DNA of 64,000 nucleotides from Trichoplax adhaerens (lineage: Eukaryota > Placozoa > Uniplacotomia > Trichoplacea > Trichoplacidae). Within the stretch, counting starts at the first letter, position 1, and every line of letters starts with the position of its first letter. Under the pieces are notes generated by a model. That model was not told the DNA's origin. It saw only the letters and a list, made by a program, of their open reading frames with translations, and searched no databases. The DNA is taken from contig NW_002060975.1 of NCBI RefSeq assembly GCF_000150275.1, positions 66,655 through 130,654 on the forward strand. The letters are read 5' to 3'. Position numbers and translations under genes: made by a program. Shown piece by piece: positions 25,299 through 41,190 of the stretch.

Positions 25299-26908
25299 AC
25301 TAGCAATTAATTCTTTCTACCAATGGATGAGACGATCAACAGCAACTAAAAGCCAAGAAATAGATTATTCGATTAATTTGAACTCTTGAAGCCTACCATG
25401 GAGACGGAGGCATCAGCGTGGAAATGGGACTTGAATGTGACGTCAAAGGAGCCAACGATCCACGGTAGAATCGTGCTGTCACTTGACACGACCGCACCCG
25501 ACTCGAGAGCGACGTGTTTTCCTACCTGTAGCAATTTATGATGACAATCAAGATGGACGATAGGATGGCGCGGCCAGATGATACAGTAAGGGGGAGTGGG
25601 GCAAAATAGCAACATGTAAAACAACAGCCGTCGATGCTTGATGATGGTGGTATCCCGATGAGATACATTATTACGTATGCAATAGTCCAGTTATCGATAG
25701 TAAAAGTAGAGATTACTGCTGTACTGTACTTGATTGGATATACTGTCATTCGTTTTTATACATCACCGTGTTATTTTGAATGCAGTTGAAATAATCAATT
25801 CATTCATGCCGTTGTACAATGTACAGTGCGCCATTGTACAATGTACAGTATATTGTACACGATATGTACAGTATTGTCCTTCTCCATATTGTTCTGTATT
25901 GCTCGCTCACCCGCCCAGTTTTGCCCACTTGCAACGCAATTGTGTATGTCGATTCTGTGCACAATCCGTTCCGACGTCATTCTTTTATCTCCATTGCATA
26001 CGTCAATTTAATAATCCATAGCGACCATGTACATCTGTGGTAGGAGTGAGTGCAGAGGCGAGGGTCCTTCATTTAGCCTTTTCTGACCACCCGATAACCG
26101 ACAATGTTCAACTATTTTCTACTGACAGCACAGTCGATGATCGCCGCAAAAGACCCTGAGACCGTGGTCAACTGGTGAACAAACTCAGCGAAAATGACAT
26201 CGGTCCGTATCCAACTGCAACCACTACAGCACAGACGGACGGACTACTCCATCTACCACAACTTGGACAAGATGTCAACAGCTACAGTACAAAAGTCTCC
26301 ATCTTGTCGTCCAGTCGTGGCCCGGCCCCTCCCTAGTCAAGTTGAATGTGGTGATGTTGGTAATACAGTAGTTTACTTATGGATGCGTGAGCAATTCCAC
26401 AAGGTACTATTAGTAATTTAGTAATGCATGATGGGGTGCATTTCCATCGCAATGAAAAGGCCATGTTTACTGAAGGCGATTTCGCTGATCCGCCACAAAC
26501 AATAATCCCCAAAATGCAGTTCCTCCTCCATTCAAAGAATGGTTGCCATAGTGCAGTACAGTTACGCCAGAATGTCAATATTGATACAGTATACTGTAAA
26601 ATACGTACAGTACAGTACAGTACAATAGTATGTAGCGCTGTCACGAACTCCTTTCTTCTGTAATGTCCACTACTGTCTCTCGCCTTCTTAATACTGTACT
26701 GTATTGCAGCTGGAGGCTGAGAGTGGCATGGAGAACTCCCAAGTCCGATAGGACATAGAATCTATTTCATATTATATTATGTATAAATAAATAAATTGAC
26801 ATTCAGCATTATTGTACTACACTAGACCTGGGAAAGGTTGGATTCGCGTCTCTTTTTTTCCTGAATGAATTCCAATTCTTGAACAAATTGGTTGGCTATT
26901 TCAGTAAC
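25299..26908. repeat. Intergenic region rich in GTACAGTAC-type palindromes
   Basis: This lies between the divergent SLC6 and PPC-domain genes. Repeated short palindromes occur at 25814-25880 (a TTGTACAATGTACAGT block twice), 26583-26626 (a run of ACAGTACAGTACAGTAC) and near 26693. The part from 25900 to 26720 is richer in G+C than the flanks and has overlapping open frames on both strands (26194-26421 +, 26333-26644 -), but none shows a recognisable domain or splice pattern, so no gene is called. It may hold 5' untranslated sequence of either neighbour. Confidence 0.55.
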
Positions 26909-28957
26909 ATGGCAATGCTGCAAATTCTTCCCACCAGAGGGAACCAATGCAACAAGTTTCCTCTTCTTTTTCTCATCACATTACTTTTGTATACCTGTCA
27001 GGCAGCAACGGAACAGGTTGAACTACAACCTGGTGCGGTGACTTCGAAATATACCACATCATGTAATCAGTATAAGTATTTCAAAATCAAAGTCAGCAAT
27101 CCTTGCGTCAATGTGCGAATTTTGGTGAGTTTGTATGGAGTGGCATAGATGCGCTCGCTATCAAATGCTAGTCCTGACTTATTGCAGGCCATTTTAGGAT
27201 AGCAGCAAGTTGGAATGCATGATAGTATAGCACATTCTGTATTCAAGATTGATGGAGTCAACGAAAATACACATACCGTACTCGAGTTTGTACAGTATCA
27301 GTGAAATTCACGAAATAAACGTTTCAGCAATACTTTTCAAACAAAAATGAGATAGGACGAATCCTAGCCAACATTCTGATCAAGGATGACACATGCATTG
27401 TGGTAGTCTGTTGCGCTAATCCATGGTCGACTAGGTGTACCCATAACTTATAATTAGTAGTCCATGCCTCCTCTAGCTCGTACCGGTTATGTTTATCATA
27501 GAATATCAGTTGGCGAACACATCTTTAATTTATGCAATGATGGCCAGACCATACTATTGTCTTAGTCATCACGATTGCACTGAATTTTGGAAAGTAAATT
27601 TTGACGTAGTGGTTCTGTTGTAAATTCCAACTTGCAACACATACATTTACTGACATGCAATTCATGTAACATAACGTTGAATGTACTTGATCCAATATTT
27701 CTTTCATTAGATGAACGAATATTTTAACATATACGCGTGATGTAGTGTGTTACATGCACCATACGTACAGTTCCACGATGAACGGTACAGTACATTCTGT
27801 AGTCCATTGTTGAAATATCATTTTGCAAAGTCACTGATATTCAAGAATTGCATAGAAATGGATTATTTCTGCATTTGCCTGACTCTAAAGCTAACAAATA
27901 TCTATAGGTATAATTAATAAACGGTGCTGATGTTTTGCCAATGTCATACTGTACACTGATAGTCAGTAACAGCAAAGGGCTGTACCAGTGGACTGCATTA
28001 ATATTTAGTCCAATGCACCTCACTGGGCTGTACTCTACCATACTGTATAGCAGCTCGCTAAATCATGCATTGTGCAGTACAACTGCTACACTCAGTCTAC
28101 ACTTTTACCAATCACCTTGTTGCCATCTTTAATATTAACAATAATATTGATTATCTTCGTCAACATTATCTCAAATGTAGGTTTATGCTCTGGGGGGAGA
28201 ACCTAACCTATACGTCAGCAAAGATCCTGATCAGTACCCTACCGTTCAAAGTCTTGCCTGGTCTTCCTATAACTGGGGAACAGAAAATATAACCATACTG
28301 GCATCGGATCCCAATTTTTCAACTGGAATGCTGTACATTGGCGTTCATGCTTACTGTGGCCAAGATGTAGCGACATTATTTACCCCTGCAACATATCAAG
28401 TCTCTGTACAGTTTAATACTCCATCAACGTCAGAATACTTACCATTAAATCAGTTATATTCGTCTATCCTACAAGCTAACAAGTATATGTATTACAAATT
28501 TTGCATTCCTGATGACTGTACAAATGTGAATGTGAAATTACAAAATTGCATCAATGCTACCACTTGTCCAAATACATACGCTTGGCCTGAAATGCTAATA
28601 TCCAATCTTGTCAGAACACCCACATTACAAGATAGGACTTGGAAATTAGCTGAAGTCAGTCGAAGGAATATAGCGTTAAATCATCAGCAACCTAACGTTA
28701 GAGCTGGCCATTATTATGTTGGTATTTATGGTTGGTGTACTCCAAATAAGTTTTGCTCTGATAAATCTACATGTGGTCCTTGTGATAACTACAATAATGG
28801 AATTCAGTTCAACCTTCAAGTATTGACGACTAAGATACCTCAGAATCAATGCAAACCAAACAACATACCTAGTTGCACTAACCATGCTTCAACGCTTACA
28901 TTACCATTGCTTTTAGGTCTATTTCTTGCTTCATGCTTAGTATCTTTGTTAGTGTAA
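26909..28957 (+). CDS. Secreted, probably GPI-anchored protein with two PPC-like beta-sandwich domains
   Basis: Exons are 26909-27124 and 28181-28957, joined in phase 0 (ATTTTG|gtgagt ... aaatgtag|GTTTATGC), giving 330 residues. I chose the ATG at 26909; a second is two codons on. Residues 17-29 are a signal-peptide core (PLLFLITLLLYTC). Domain 1 (~34-140) has KYFKIKVSNPCVNVRIL, then PNLYVSKDPDQYPT and MLYIGVHAYC; domain 2 (~150-305) repeats the plan with MYYKFCIP and GHYYVGIYGWC. The strand pattern (YxxF, NLYVS, YYxGVYG) is that of bacterial-type pre-peptidase C-terminal (PPC) domains. A Cys-rich stretch (CSDKSTCGPC) lies in domain 2. The last 20 residues are hydrophobic with no charged tail, as in GPI signals. 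There is no catalytic domain; function is unknown, probably cell-surface binding. Confidence 0.75.
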
Positions 28958-29097
28958 TTTCTTGCTAGTTTATAGTATTTTTTGCTATTACAGTATCTAG
29001 TCCATTACATTACCCTTAAATCGATTTCGGTTCATATAAATTACCATCGGTGCTAATAGTAACACTCTGTACTGTACTCCTTTGATACAGTTAGGTT

Positions 29098-29103
29098 AAT
29101 AAA
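29098..29103 (+). terminator. Polyadenylation signal of the PPC-domain gene
   Basis: AATAAA 141 bases after the stop codon ending at 28957. Confidence 0.5.
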
Positions 29104-30150
29104 ATATCAACACTTTGTGCAAAATTTGCTATGGATTGATAGAGTTAATTATCATTGATCGCGCTATACCATGGACTAGTTACTAGAAGTACTATCTAGC
29201 GGTCCTTGGTTATACAAATACCAAAGCATGGTATAACTGCTTCCAATCAAGATATCGAACTTACAAGTACTAGCTTGCCTGATACACTTTGCCTTGCGGA
29301 TTGTTACTTAGTGTTCACTGTACGTAAGCCTACCATACAGTTGAACCACTTTCATATTACGCAACGAAGGCATTGATTAATGCGTTGGATCTACTCATTG
29401 AGATAATGTCAAATGGCTTGCTCGATTCATGTATTGCGTAACAAAAACTAAAATTATTAGATGAATGACGACATCTATTGAATAGTTACCAGTTTAATCT
29501 ACGATAAATATGAGCTCAAGTTATACCATATTGCGGCTGTGCAAAGAGCAAAATAAAACGTACTCGTATACTAGGATTTGTTTTTTCCAAACAACATACT
29601 AGTTTGCACAATAATACCGAGGAAGTATCAGCGAGCAACTGCCAGTGATCTGCATTGATAAAATACAAACTGAAAGCATCTATCGAATTCTGTACTCCGA
29701 ATTAGTGCATGCGTAATCTGTATTTCAGAGTTTCAAACGCTAAATAATATATTTACCATTATTATTTTCTGTACAGGTTTTATCATTTGTATATAGATTA
29801 AATTATTAATATAGTTAAAGCTGATAGAATAATTCAGAAAGTAGATTAATCCCTCAACTTTGGTAACTCAATAATTAAAAGAAAATAGATATCAATTTAT
29901 TTCTGTGCATATAAATATATATATACGCATATCAATACATTCAATAATGATAACACTAAGAAGATATTATCGATTATTATTAAATTATTCGTATATTATT
30001 ATCAAAGTAATTATAATTATATCATCATCATATTTGTACGGTCAAATTGATGGAGGTACACCAACGGTGTAAAGTTCATTGTCTAGAAATATCGGAAGAA
30101 AACTATCCACCTAGAATCAAAACAGCACAAAAAATCTTCCCAGTATTTAA
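29104..30150. other. Intergenic region between converging genes
   Basis: AT-rich, with no gene seen. TTTATT at 29896-29901 (AATAAA on the minus strand), 250 bases past the GMPPB stop, could be its polyadenylation signal. Confidence 0.4.
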
Positions 30151-33500
<3,350 letters not shown>

Positions 33501-33598
33501 GTAACAATAGGTGCGGTCACATGCGATCGAATCATTCACTCTTGCAAACGTAACAGTAGGTGCGGTCACATGCGATCGAATCACTCACTCCAGCGAAC
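33501..33598. repeat. 49 bp unit, two tandem copies
   Basis: GTAACAATAGGTGCGGTCAC begins at 33501 and its near copy (GTAACAGTAGG...) at 33550; both contain CACATGCGATCGAATCA and differ at only a few bases. Confidence 0.9.
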
Positions 33599-33885
33599 GT
33601 TGGTGTTCGTCTTACTGGCAAAAAAAGGACACGCCTTATTTCGGTCTTGTACAGTACTTTCTGTATAGTGTCGTCTGCAGACCCTTGTTTAGAGACTCTA
33701 CTGGAGTCTATGGTCGTCATAGCAGAGACTTTGCTTTTACAAATCCCTGGTCACAGTATGGTGTCGATTTGGATGTCGTCACTCATAAAACAGCCAACAA
33801 CATATTGTATGAACGTACACTTGCCCATAGTACAGACTCTTCCTTTTGGAACTCAGACTCGATCTGTAGCGCTCGCTTTAGTCGT

Positions 33886-34430
33886 ACTGTACAGTACAGA
33901 ACAGATGTGAAGTACTGTACAGTAAAAGAAGAAGAAGTGAGAATACAGTGTATAGTACTGTACACTGTAGGCTACAACAGGTGAAAACGCTTGGGTATTT
34001 GTGGTACGTAAGGTAGAGGAGGTGAGACGCTTCGTTGTTTCTAGTACGTAAGGTAGAGGAGGTGAGACGCTTGGGTGTACAGTACTGAACAGATGTGAAG
34101 TACAGTACAGTAAAAGAAGAAGAAGCGAGAATAGTACTGTACTGTACAGTACAGTACGTCCCCTACAGTGTACAGTACTGTACACTGTAGGCTACAGCAG
34201 GTGAAAACGCTTGGGTATTTGTGGTACGTAAGGTAGAGGAGGTGAGACGCTTCGTTGTTTCTGGTACGTAAGGTAGAGGAGGTGAGACGTTTGGGTGTTT
34301 CTGGTACGTACGGTACAGCAGTTGAAACGCTTGAATGTTTCTGGTACGTACGGTAGAGGAGGTGAAACGCTTAGAAGTACGTACGGTACAGGAAGTGAAA
34401 ACGCTTGGGTATTTCTGGTAGGTACTTAAA
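33886..34430. repeat. Minisatellite of ~40 bp units inside a larger duplication with GTACAGTAC palindromes
   Basis: Units start with GTGAAAACGCTTGGGT or GTGAGACGCTT and end with GGTACGTAAGGTAGAGGAG, at 33981, 34022, 34062 (cut short), 34201, 34242, 34282, 34322, 34362 and about 34394. Between units 3 and 4 lies a palindromic block (TACTGTACTGTACAGTACAG at 34135-34154, and GTACAGTACTGTACACTGTA at 34171-34190). The segment from 33900 to 34042 is repeated at 34089-34262, so a ~190 bp higher-order duplication also occurred. Open frames reading through here are repeat artefacts. Confidence 0.9.
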
Positions 34431-36034
34431 CTGACCTACAAATACACTACTTTGTATCAGCATGCAAAAATTACTTTCCAATGGCCCCTGACGGCAACAC
34501 AAGTACTTTCAGCAAAACATAGATTGAGACTGGGTCTACACGCTTGTCCATCTGCTTTTTCTCTAACTTCTAGGAGACGGAAGGGAATCCCTGCGGGACG
34601 TAAAATTCAGGGCAGTCTACACTAGACCCTTCTCCAAAGGGTAACCAAAGGGTCTAGTGTCTACAGTACACCAAAGCGTCACTCAGCAATACAGTGTCTG
34701 CAGTACGGTAGGAGTAAAAAGTCCTAAAATGCTCCCCTCCCGTCCCGGTATTTGACTAGTCTATGACATCATCAACCAGTGATGGACGGAGACTGGGACA
34801 CGCTTATTGATCAAAACTGGAGTGTCTCTCTATCGGGTTTATCCTTCCATCACTGCCAGTAACCAGTGTGGTGGCAGAGTGTCTAAAGCATACAGATGCA
34901 ATTTGTACCGTTTAAAGCAGCATAATCAGCATTTCACCTTTATTAGGGTCTGTACACTACATTACCGGTAGATGATCAGCGCTATCCATAGAAATAACCA
35001 TTAGGTTTCTTGAAACGATATCAAACTATAAATCTACTAAAGAGTTCATAACAACGTGGATGGAAGCAATTTCGATCTAAAAAATGGAAAAAGTACAGTA
35101 TCAGTCTGAACTTCCTTGAAACAAATGAATTACTGTAATTCATTCATTAGAATCAATCGTTGAGGAACGCAAGAATAACCTATTGTAGGGCTACAATTTC
35201 AATCCGTAAATTTTCTTACGTTAACAAGTATTGTTAGATAAAGATGTATTCATTTTTAGATAGTTTTGTGGAAAGATAATTTATTACATCTTACATAAAG
35301 AAGTAAACCTTTCCAATTCGCTTTGAAATGAATTGAATCTATGCATGTTAAACTTCAATCGATACTGTAAATATAGAAGTTGATAGTAAACACGTTATGC
35401 AATCTCTTCAACACTGATGATATTTTAATAAATAATGAATTCATGATTTATGCATATGTCAACAAATTATATTGAATTTTTCCATAATGACATTCTTAAC
35501 TTGATAGATACTGCTGCAGACAGATATATGCCATGCAACATACACACTGGTACAACTTGCAAAATATTATCCGTTAACTTGATAATATCGAGCCCTAACA
35601 GTAGATGACTAAAAGAGTCTAGAAGCGAAATGTGCCAATTCTCCTAAATCATACCTAAACACATCATTTCATAAGATCAATTTGCCTTTCAAATTAAACC
35701 GAAATCTATCTTGTTACATTATACTTAGTGATATATTCACGATGACTTTACATAGTCTATCATACGATATTGAAATATCTTCAACAATTTTAACAATTAA
35801 TTAGCAGTAATAAGAAATAAAACATTTTTACCTTTTTACTCTTCTATTGGATTGATATCAATTTCATAGACGCTAAGGTATCACAATTCAACTAGAATAA
35901 AGTGATGAATTGATTGAAATGCCTCATTACAGACATAATAACCCTTTCCGATACAACAGATAATTTCATCTACAACTACGCCAATATGGAAATGATCGGA
36001 AAAAAAAGATCGACATTCAGTATTTAAAACGATA
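34431..36034. other. Intergenic region between the minisatellite and the GPCR gene
   Basis: No gene seen. A perfect 13 bp inverted repeat, ACACTAGACCCTT at 34619-34631 and its complement at 34648-34660, forms a hairpin with a 16-base loop. The rest is AT-rich. Confidence 0.5.
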
Positions 36035-36212
36035 ATATACGTATTGATTAATAGGTTATAAACTAGATTGTCAACGGTGATATACGCATTGCTTAATAGG
36101 TTAAAAACTAGATTATCAATGCTAATATACGTATTACTTGATAGGTTAAAAACTAGATTTTCAACGGTAATATACGTATTACTAAATAGATTAAAAACTA
36201 GATTATTTAACC
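36035..36212. repeat. 45 bp unit, four tandem copies
   Basis: Units starting ATATACGTATT at 36035, 36080, 36125 and 36170, each holding AATAGGTTAAAAACTAGATT, ending 100 bases from the GPCR stop codon on its 3' side. Confidence 0.92.
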
Positions 36213-36294
36213 AGTTATGGGATTCTTTCTGATCGAGTCTTTAGGTAAAATTTAAAATGATAAATGCTATTCGTAATGGATGAGGTTATTCTAG

Positions 36295-36300
36295 TTTATT
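36295..36300 (-). terminator. Possible polyadenylation signal of the GPCR gene
   Basis: TTTATT on the + strand reads AATAAA on the minus strand, about 12 bases past the stop codon. Very close, so only a candidate. Confidence 0.35.
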
Positions 36301-36311
36301 ATTATTTGATA

Positions 36312-37481
36312 TTATATTGTACTATCTTCTTGCATGCCTTTGGCCATAATTACACGCGCATTGTTTAATGAACTTGATCCTTGTATAAGGAAATCGCTTG
36401 TAACCATACTTCTGCAATGTGGAGTTGATGAATAAGTTTGCGATGTTAACCCACTACGCGTAGGGTTCCTACCATAGTTATCATAAATTAAATGAAAACG
36501 TGACGCTAATGGGCGACAGAATAAAAAACATATCTGATGTCGTATATCACGCGTAAAAATTGCATAAATTAATGGATTGATAGCAGCATTGGCGAAAGAG
36601 AGGTAAACTGATGCCGTATATAATACAGTAGACATCAGTCTAGGGCTAAATAATAATACAAGCCCATTGATAAAAAATGGCAACCAGCATATTAAAAAGA
36701 ATCCAACGATCGTTGCCAAGACTGCAATTATTCGAATATCTTTAGCATCAATACGCGCTCTAGTTGATGCTTCAATACTATACGCTGAGGATTCATATTT
36801 AACACGTTTAGCATGTTTAGAAGCGATGACAAAAATGCGAGCATAAATCATGCTCATAGCAAGGCATGGCACGAAGAAATTTACTACCATAAGGCAAACT
36901 AGGTACGGTCGTTCGAAGCTAGGCGCGGCTGTCCATTGAACAAAGCAAGAACCAGGTCGAGGATCATAGCCGATATCACGCCAGACAAACATAGGCAATA
37001 GAGCAATTACAAGCGGTTCGAGCCAAACAAAAAGCAAGAGGACAAGCACAATTTTCTTACTCATAATTTGTCTGGCCTGATACAATAATGGTGATGTGAT
37101 GGAAAAATAGCGATCAATACTAATGCTACAAACATTTAATATAGATACAGACATCAAAAAAATGGTAATAGGATAACTCAAGTTACAGTAGACAGGACCA
37201 AATGGCCAATAGCCTAGTAACATATTAACCACTAATGGAGGTATTTGCAATGATACACGAATGAGATCAGCGATACATTGATTGAAGACAAAGAGATGAG
37301 TGATATTTCGCAGATGCTTCCGACACAATATAGTACCAGCAACAATTAAATTGGCTGCAAAACTAACTACAAAGATGGATAAAGTTATACAAACGAAAGT
37401 TAACGCTTGCGGTGTTATCGAACGTGATTGAGGACCTTCTTTTACAATGGTAGAATTACTACTGCGATAATTCCATGACAT
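36312..37481 (-). CDS. Rhodopsin-class (class A) G-protein-coupled receptor, orphan, intronless
   Basis: Seven-transmembrane plasma-membrane receptor signalling through G proteins. I start at the ATG ending at 37481 (389 residues, MSWNYRSSNST...); upstream in-frame codons begin only at a TTG. Class A landmarks, numbered from this start: N44 in TM1, D72 in TM2, C99 at the top of TM3 and C179 in loop 2 (the conserved disulfide), D123-R124-Y125, W153 in TM4, CWLP at 265-268, NPLIY at 302-306, and C322 as a likely palmitoylation site. N9-S-T is a glycosylation site. The TM3 position that is Asp in amine receptors is T106, and TM7 has no retinal Lys, so it is neither a typical amine receptor nor an opsin. 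Ligand unknown. Being single-exon is common among retroposed or tandem-expanded receptors. Confidence 0.92.
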   Translation of the reverse strand: MSWNYRSSNSTIVKEGPQSRSITPQALTFVCITLSIFVVSFAANLIVAGTILCRKHLRNITHLFVFNQCIADLIRVSLQIPPLVVNMLLGYWPFGPVYCNLSYPITIFLMSVSILNVCSISIDRYFSITSPLLYQARQIMSKKIVLVLLLFVWLEPLVIALLPMFVWRDIGYDPRPGSCFVQWTAAPSFERPYLVCLMVVNFFVPCLAMSMIYARIFVIASKHAKRVKYESSAYSIEASTRARIDAKDIRIIAVLATIVGFFLICWLPFFINGLVLLFSPRLMSTVLYTASVYLSFANAAINPLIYAIFTRDIRHQICFLFCRPLASRFHLIYDNYGRNPTRSGLTSQTYSSTPHCRSMVTSDFLIQGSSSLNNARVIMAKGMQEDSTI

Positions 37482-40400
37482 GATGCTGATGCTTAATGCT
37501 AGAGAAGGTATAATTTCCAATCTATAAAATGATACGATGATAAATTTGCTGTCCGTTGCTTTCTCTTTTACCAATTCCAAAATGCCACTTATAAGAACTG
37601 TAATTTCGTTAATTTAATCTCCAATCCGTATTGGGTATTCTTTTTTAGAGTCGACTATTACATTAGCTGCCTTCAAAAAGATATAGTCAAACGATTTCAA
37701 ACAGCTTATCAAATTTTATACCAGCAAATAAGAATTTTATAACATCGGTTCAGTCTTTTATAGATAGATTGATGCCCAAGGCTGTATTTAACGTTCAGAA
37801 TAACAAGTAACAACATCGAAGTATGACGATAAAAAAAGTATGGATCATTGTTTATTCAATGGCTACCGGTCATGCATGGACTTTGGTAAAAATTGTTGAT
37901 GTAAAAATTCTCCTTCTAAAAGGTAAAAAATTGGATAAAATATAGCTATTTTATTTTGAAAGGGAAGAGAAAATTATAAATTGAAATAATTATCATTGAT
38001 TCTATTCATATTTGATTGCTTTTTTATTGATTGTTAACGCCTACTAAACATTAAACCTGGATAATAGTAAATATCGACTGATTGTCTTGTAATAACTTGC
38101 GTGTGGTTTTACTGGAATGAAAGCATAGACCAGATATTTATTTCGCTGAATTGTTGTAATTGAGTATTTGTCAAAATTTTGATTGAATTATTATTTACTA
38201 TGATACTCTATCATTCATTAACTGAAAAGATTTTACCCTATTCATACGCTATTTTCTTTCGCTATATAAATATCCTCATTCATGATTATTAGGATTTAAT
38301 CAAATCACCTTCTACAAGTTACAATGAAAGGAAAGGGAGTTCTGATCAAGGAATTTCGTTCATTATCGTTTTCTACTCCTATCTTTAAGATCCAAACTGC
38401 TAATTTTACCCTTCTCCAGCTCGCATAAAAATTGTCATTGTCATTAAAACCTATGTAATATTGTCTATAAATTGTAACCAAATATTGTAATATAGATTTA
38501 TTTCTGCTTTCATTCATTGATGCCTTGAAAGTTAATTACTTAATCCAAAATATAGGTAAGTGCACGAAATCTAAAGATAATTCTTGCAAATTTACTGTCT
38601 ACGCTTTTAATTATTATCGAAAACAATTGATCAAATCTGTTATGAAAGTAAATAGAAGAAAACATAAAATAGATAACGATTCTACTGATCCAGTAGTTTA
38701 AGAATCTAGCTAATTGGATGCTGTGAAGTAATAAATAAAAATTCTAAGATAATCTTAAATAATAAAGCGTATTTCGTCCTGAGGCTTAATAAGCTGGCAG
38801 ATTATCAAAAAATATTGAGATTGACGTCGATCTAGGATTCTACTATTGTAAAGGAATGATATTGCCCCAGGAATGAGATAAACATGATCCGATCATCAAA
38901 ATCAGATAGAAAATTAATCCATTAAGATAGTAAAGAGTTAGTATCGTTATCTATTATGTTGCTATCTGAAGTCTACGTATGCTGTAAGTAAGAAATACAA
39001 ATAGTTTGACAATGAAACTATTCAATTTTCAGTCAGTTCATTCTGACAAACAAGTTGTTAATTGACTGAACTATCACATATACGAGAAAATATCAAAATA
39101 GCTTTTACTACTAAACTAAGCAGAGTATACGTCAATAATTTGTAATTTTTTTATTTTACTTATTACCTCATAAACGATACGACGGAATACGAGTATTCGT
39201 CGTATTCGATTTCAATTTTTTTCACACTGCTATTACTCAGTAGCCAATCATAGTTGTGATAAAGAACATGTCTAGAAATCACATTCAATGTTATTGGCTA
39301 AAATAGCTGTCAAATTTTACAATGTAACATACAAGAGTTATTCCATCAAATCAACAGTTATCTGTCTATTTTACCTCAGATTACAATTCTAAAATAACAA
39401 AAATTCTTTTTTTGTTATGGTGACGCTGTTGATGCTATTGATAATTCTGAGAACAAATACTGCATCAGTCGCAGGTGCTTGCATTTAATCTTCCATTGAA
39501 CTACAGTATATTATTATATTGCAAGAGAATTCCATCGTCCTGCCAAAGGCCTACATTGTCGAATGATTGTTCATCATGAAGGCATAATCCTCAAAAAAGG
39601 TCCAATCTGTGACATCTAAGATCCTAACGTTATACTCTGTATTGATGTTTCACCTGAGATTTCATGTTGGTCATATGAAAAAATGTTATTAAATTCTGTT
39701 ATTTCTATTTAAAACTATAGCAGCATTTCTTATTTTAGTAAATGCTTTCAGCATTCTGTTACCACCTATTACTAAATTATTTCATGCTTGTAGACAAACA
39801 TAAGAAATTTCTAAAAGATTACAATTTCTATTTTCTATTGTTCATCTTAATATTCGCCATTGCATTGATATCTTTTATTATTCCGAATTGATAACAATAC
39901 AATTTATTGCTATTACATTGTTATCGACATTGATTTACTAATTCTATCGCTGGTAGCATTAAAGACAGCTTTATCATGCCATCTTCACTATATCAGTAAT
40001 TCAGTTGATTTGTAGTATATTTTTCGACTATAAATTTGTAACAGTAAATACATTAGGCAAAATCCCATATTTATCAAATATGGGATGAAGGAGAAAAAAT
40101 AATGAATCTACTGTAACATCATTTATGTGAACTAGTTGCATGTCTGATTATTGTAGCTTTATCGTAGTTCATGGTTAGTATTACTACTTGTTATCCATAT
40201 TATGATAAATGATTTTATCCATAAATTAGTGACAATCAATAAATTGCACACTTTTGGCGTGTATAATTTCAAACGGCAATTTACACTTATAATGATGTGC
40301 AGTCTACCCCTGATATTAAAGTGGCCTATTAACTTAATTTAAATTAAGCGCTAGCGCAGTATGAGCATGTACATAATGTACAGTACAACAGCCGATATGA

Positions 40401-41190
40401 AACTCTTTATTTTATAAACTCGGCAGTCCAGAGTTGTGATTAATGGAGTCAATTTATGGTAAAACCTACGTACAAAAATTTACATAAACTAAAGGCTATA
40501 CTCAAGACAAATATCCTTTTACCATTTGATAAATATTCAGGTTAAATCTCTCAACATCTATTGTTTTGGTCGATTTATATTTATATAGTTATGAGTATAT
40601 TTGTTTAAGTGATCAATGTTTATTTTCAGTAATTCTTCTAAATTTCAGAGGGCGCTCTGTAGGGCGCTAGTATAACAGTATCCTCACGATACGATATTAT
40701 TCTTTTTCAATTCGATAATACTTCAATGTCGAATATGTTTGGAATAAACTAGTTATATCTTTATTGTAGTAGGAAACTGATTCTCAAACATTCAATTTGA
40801 TCTGCACAAGTAGAGTAATATAGTTCAAGTTTGCTTTTGCTCTAAATTTATAAGAAAAATTGTAGGGTAATTTATTCCTGTATGATTTTTTTTTCCATGC
40901 CCTCACTACTAATTTTCCAGTCAAGACTAATCCATCGACTTTTTCCATTCATTATGGCAAAGCTAGAAATAATAAATTAAGCTACGACAATAAATTTAAT
41001 CACTGCTATCTCACGTATTCCTATTAGCACCCGCTATTAATGAGGAAATAATATTTTTAAGAATAACAATTTCAATAAAAACGATAGCTAGAGTTTTTTG
41101 ATCAACAATAATTGGAATTATTATGCTCGTTATTATGCTATCAGTGAAGAAAGGATTACCGAAATGGAGAAATCCTAGCAAAATTACAAT
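37482..41190. other. Intergenic region, 3.7 kb, no gene seen
   Basis: AT-rich, with only scattered short open frames (for example 38305-38517 and 41011-41205, both minus) lacking conserved features. A perfect hairpin is at 40062-40086 (11 bp stem, 3-base loop). The first part must hold the GPCR promoter. Confidence 0.5.
40062..40086. repeat. Perfect short hairpin, 11 bp stem
   Basis: ATCCCATATTT, loop ATC, then the exact complement AAATATGGGAT. No gene nearby; purpose unknown. Confidence 0.85.

Noticed and set aside
26194-26663. Overlapping open frames (75, 79 and 103 codons) in a G+C-richer stretch
   Set aside because: No recognisable motif, frames on both strands, and no matching splice sites; could be untranslated exon sequence of a neighbour.
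33511-34185. Several open frames of 60-157 codons on both strands over the minisatellite
   Set aside because: They follow the repeat units and GTACAGTAC blocks, overlap on both strands and have no domain or splice support.
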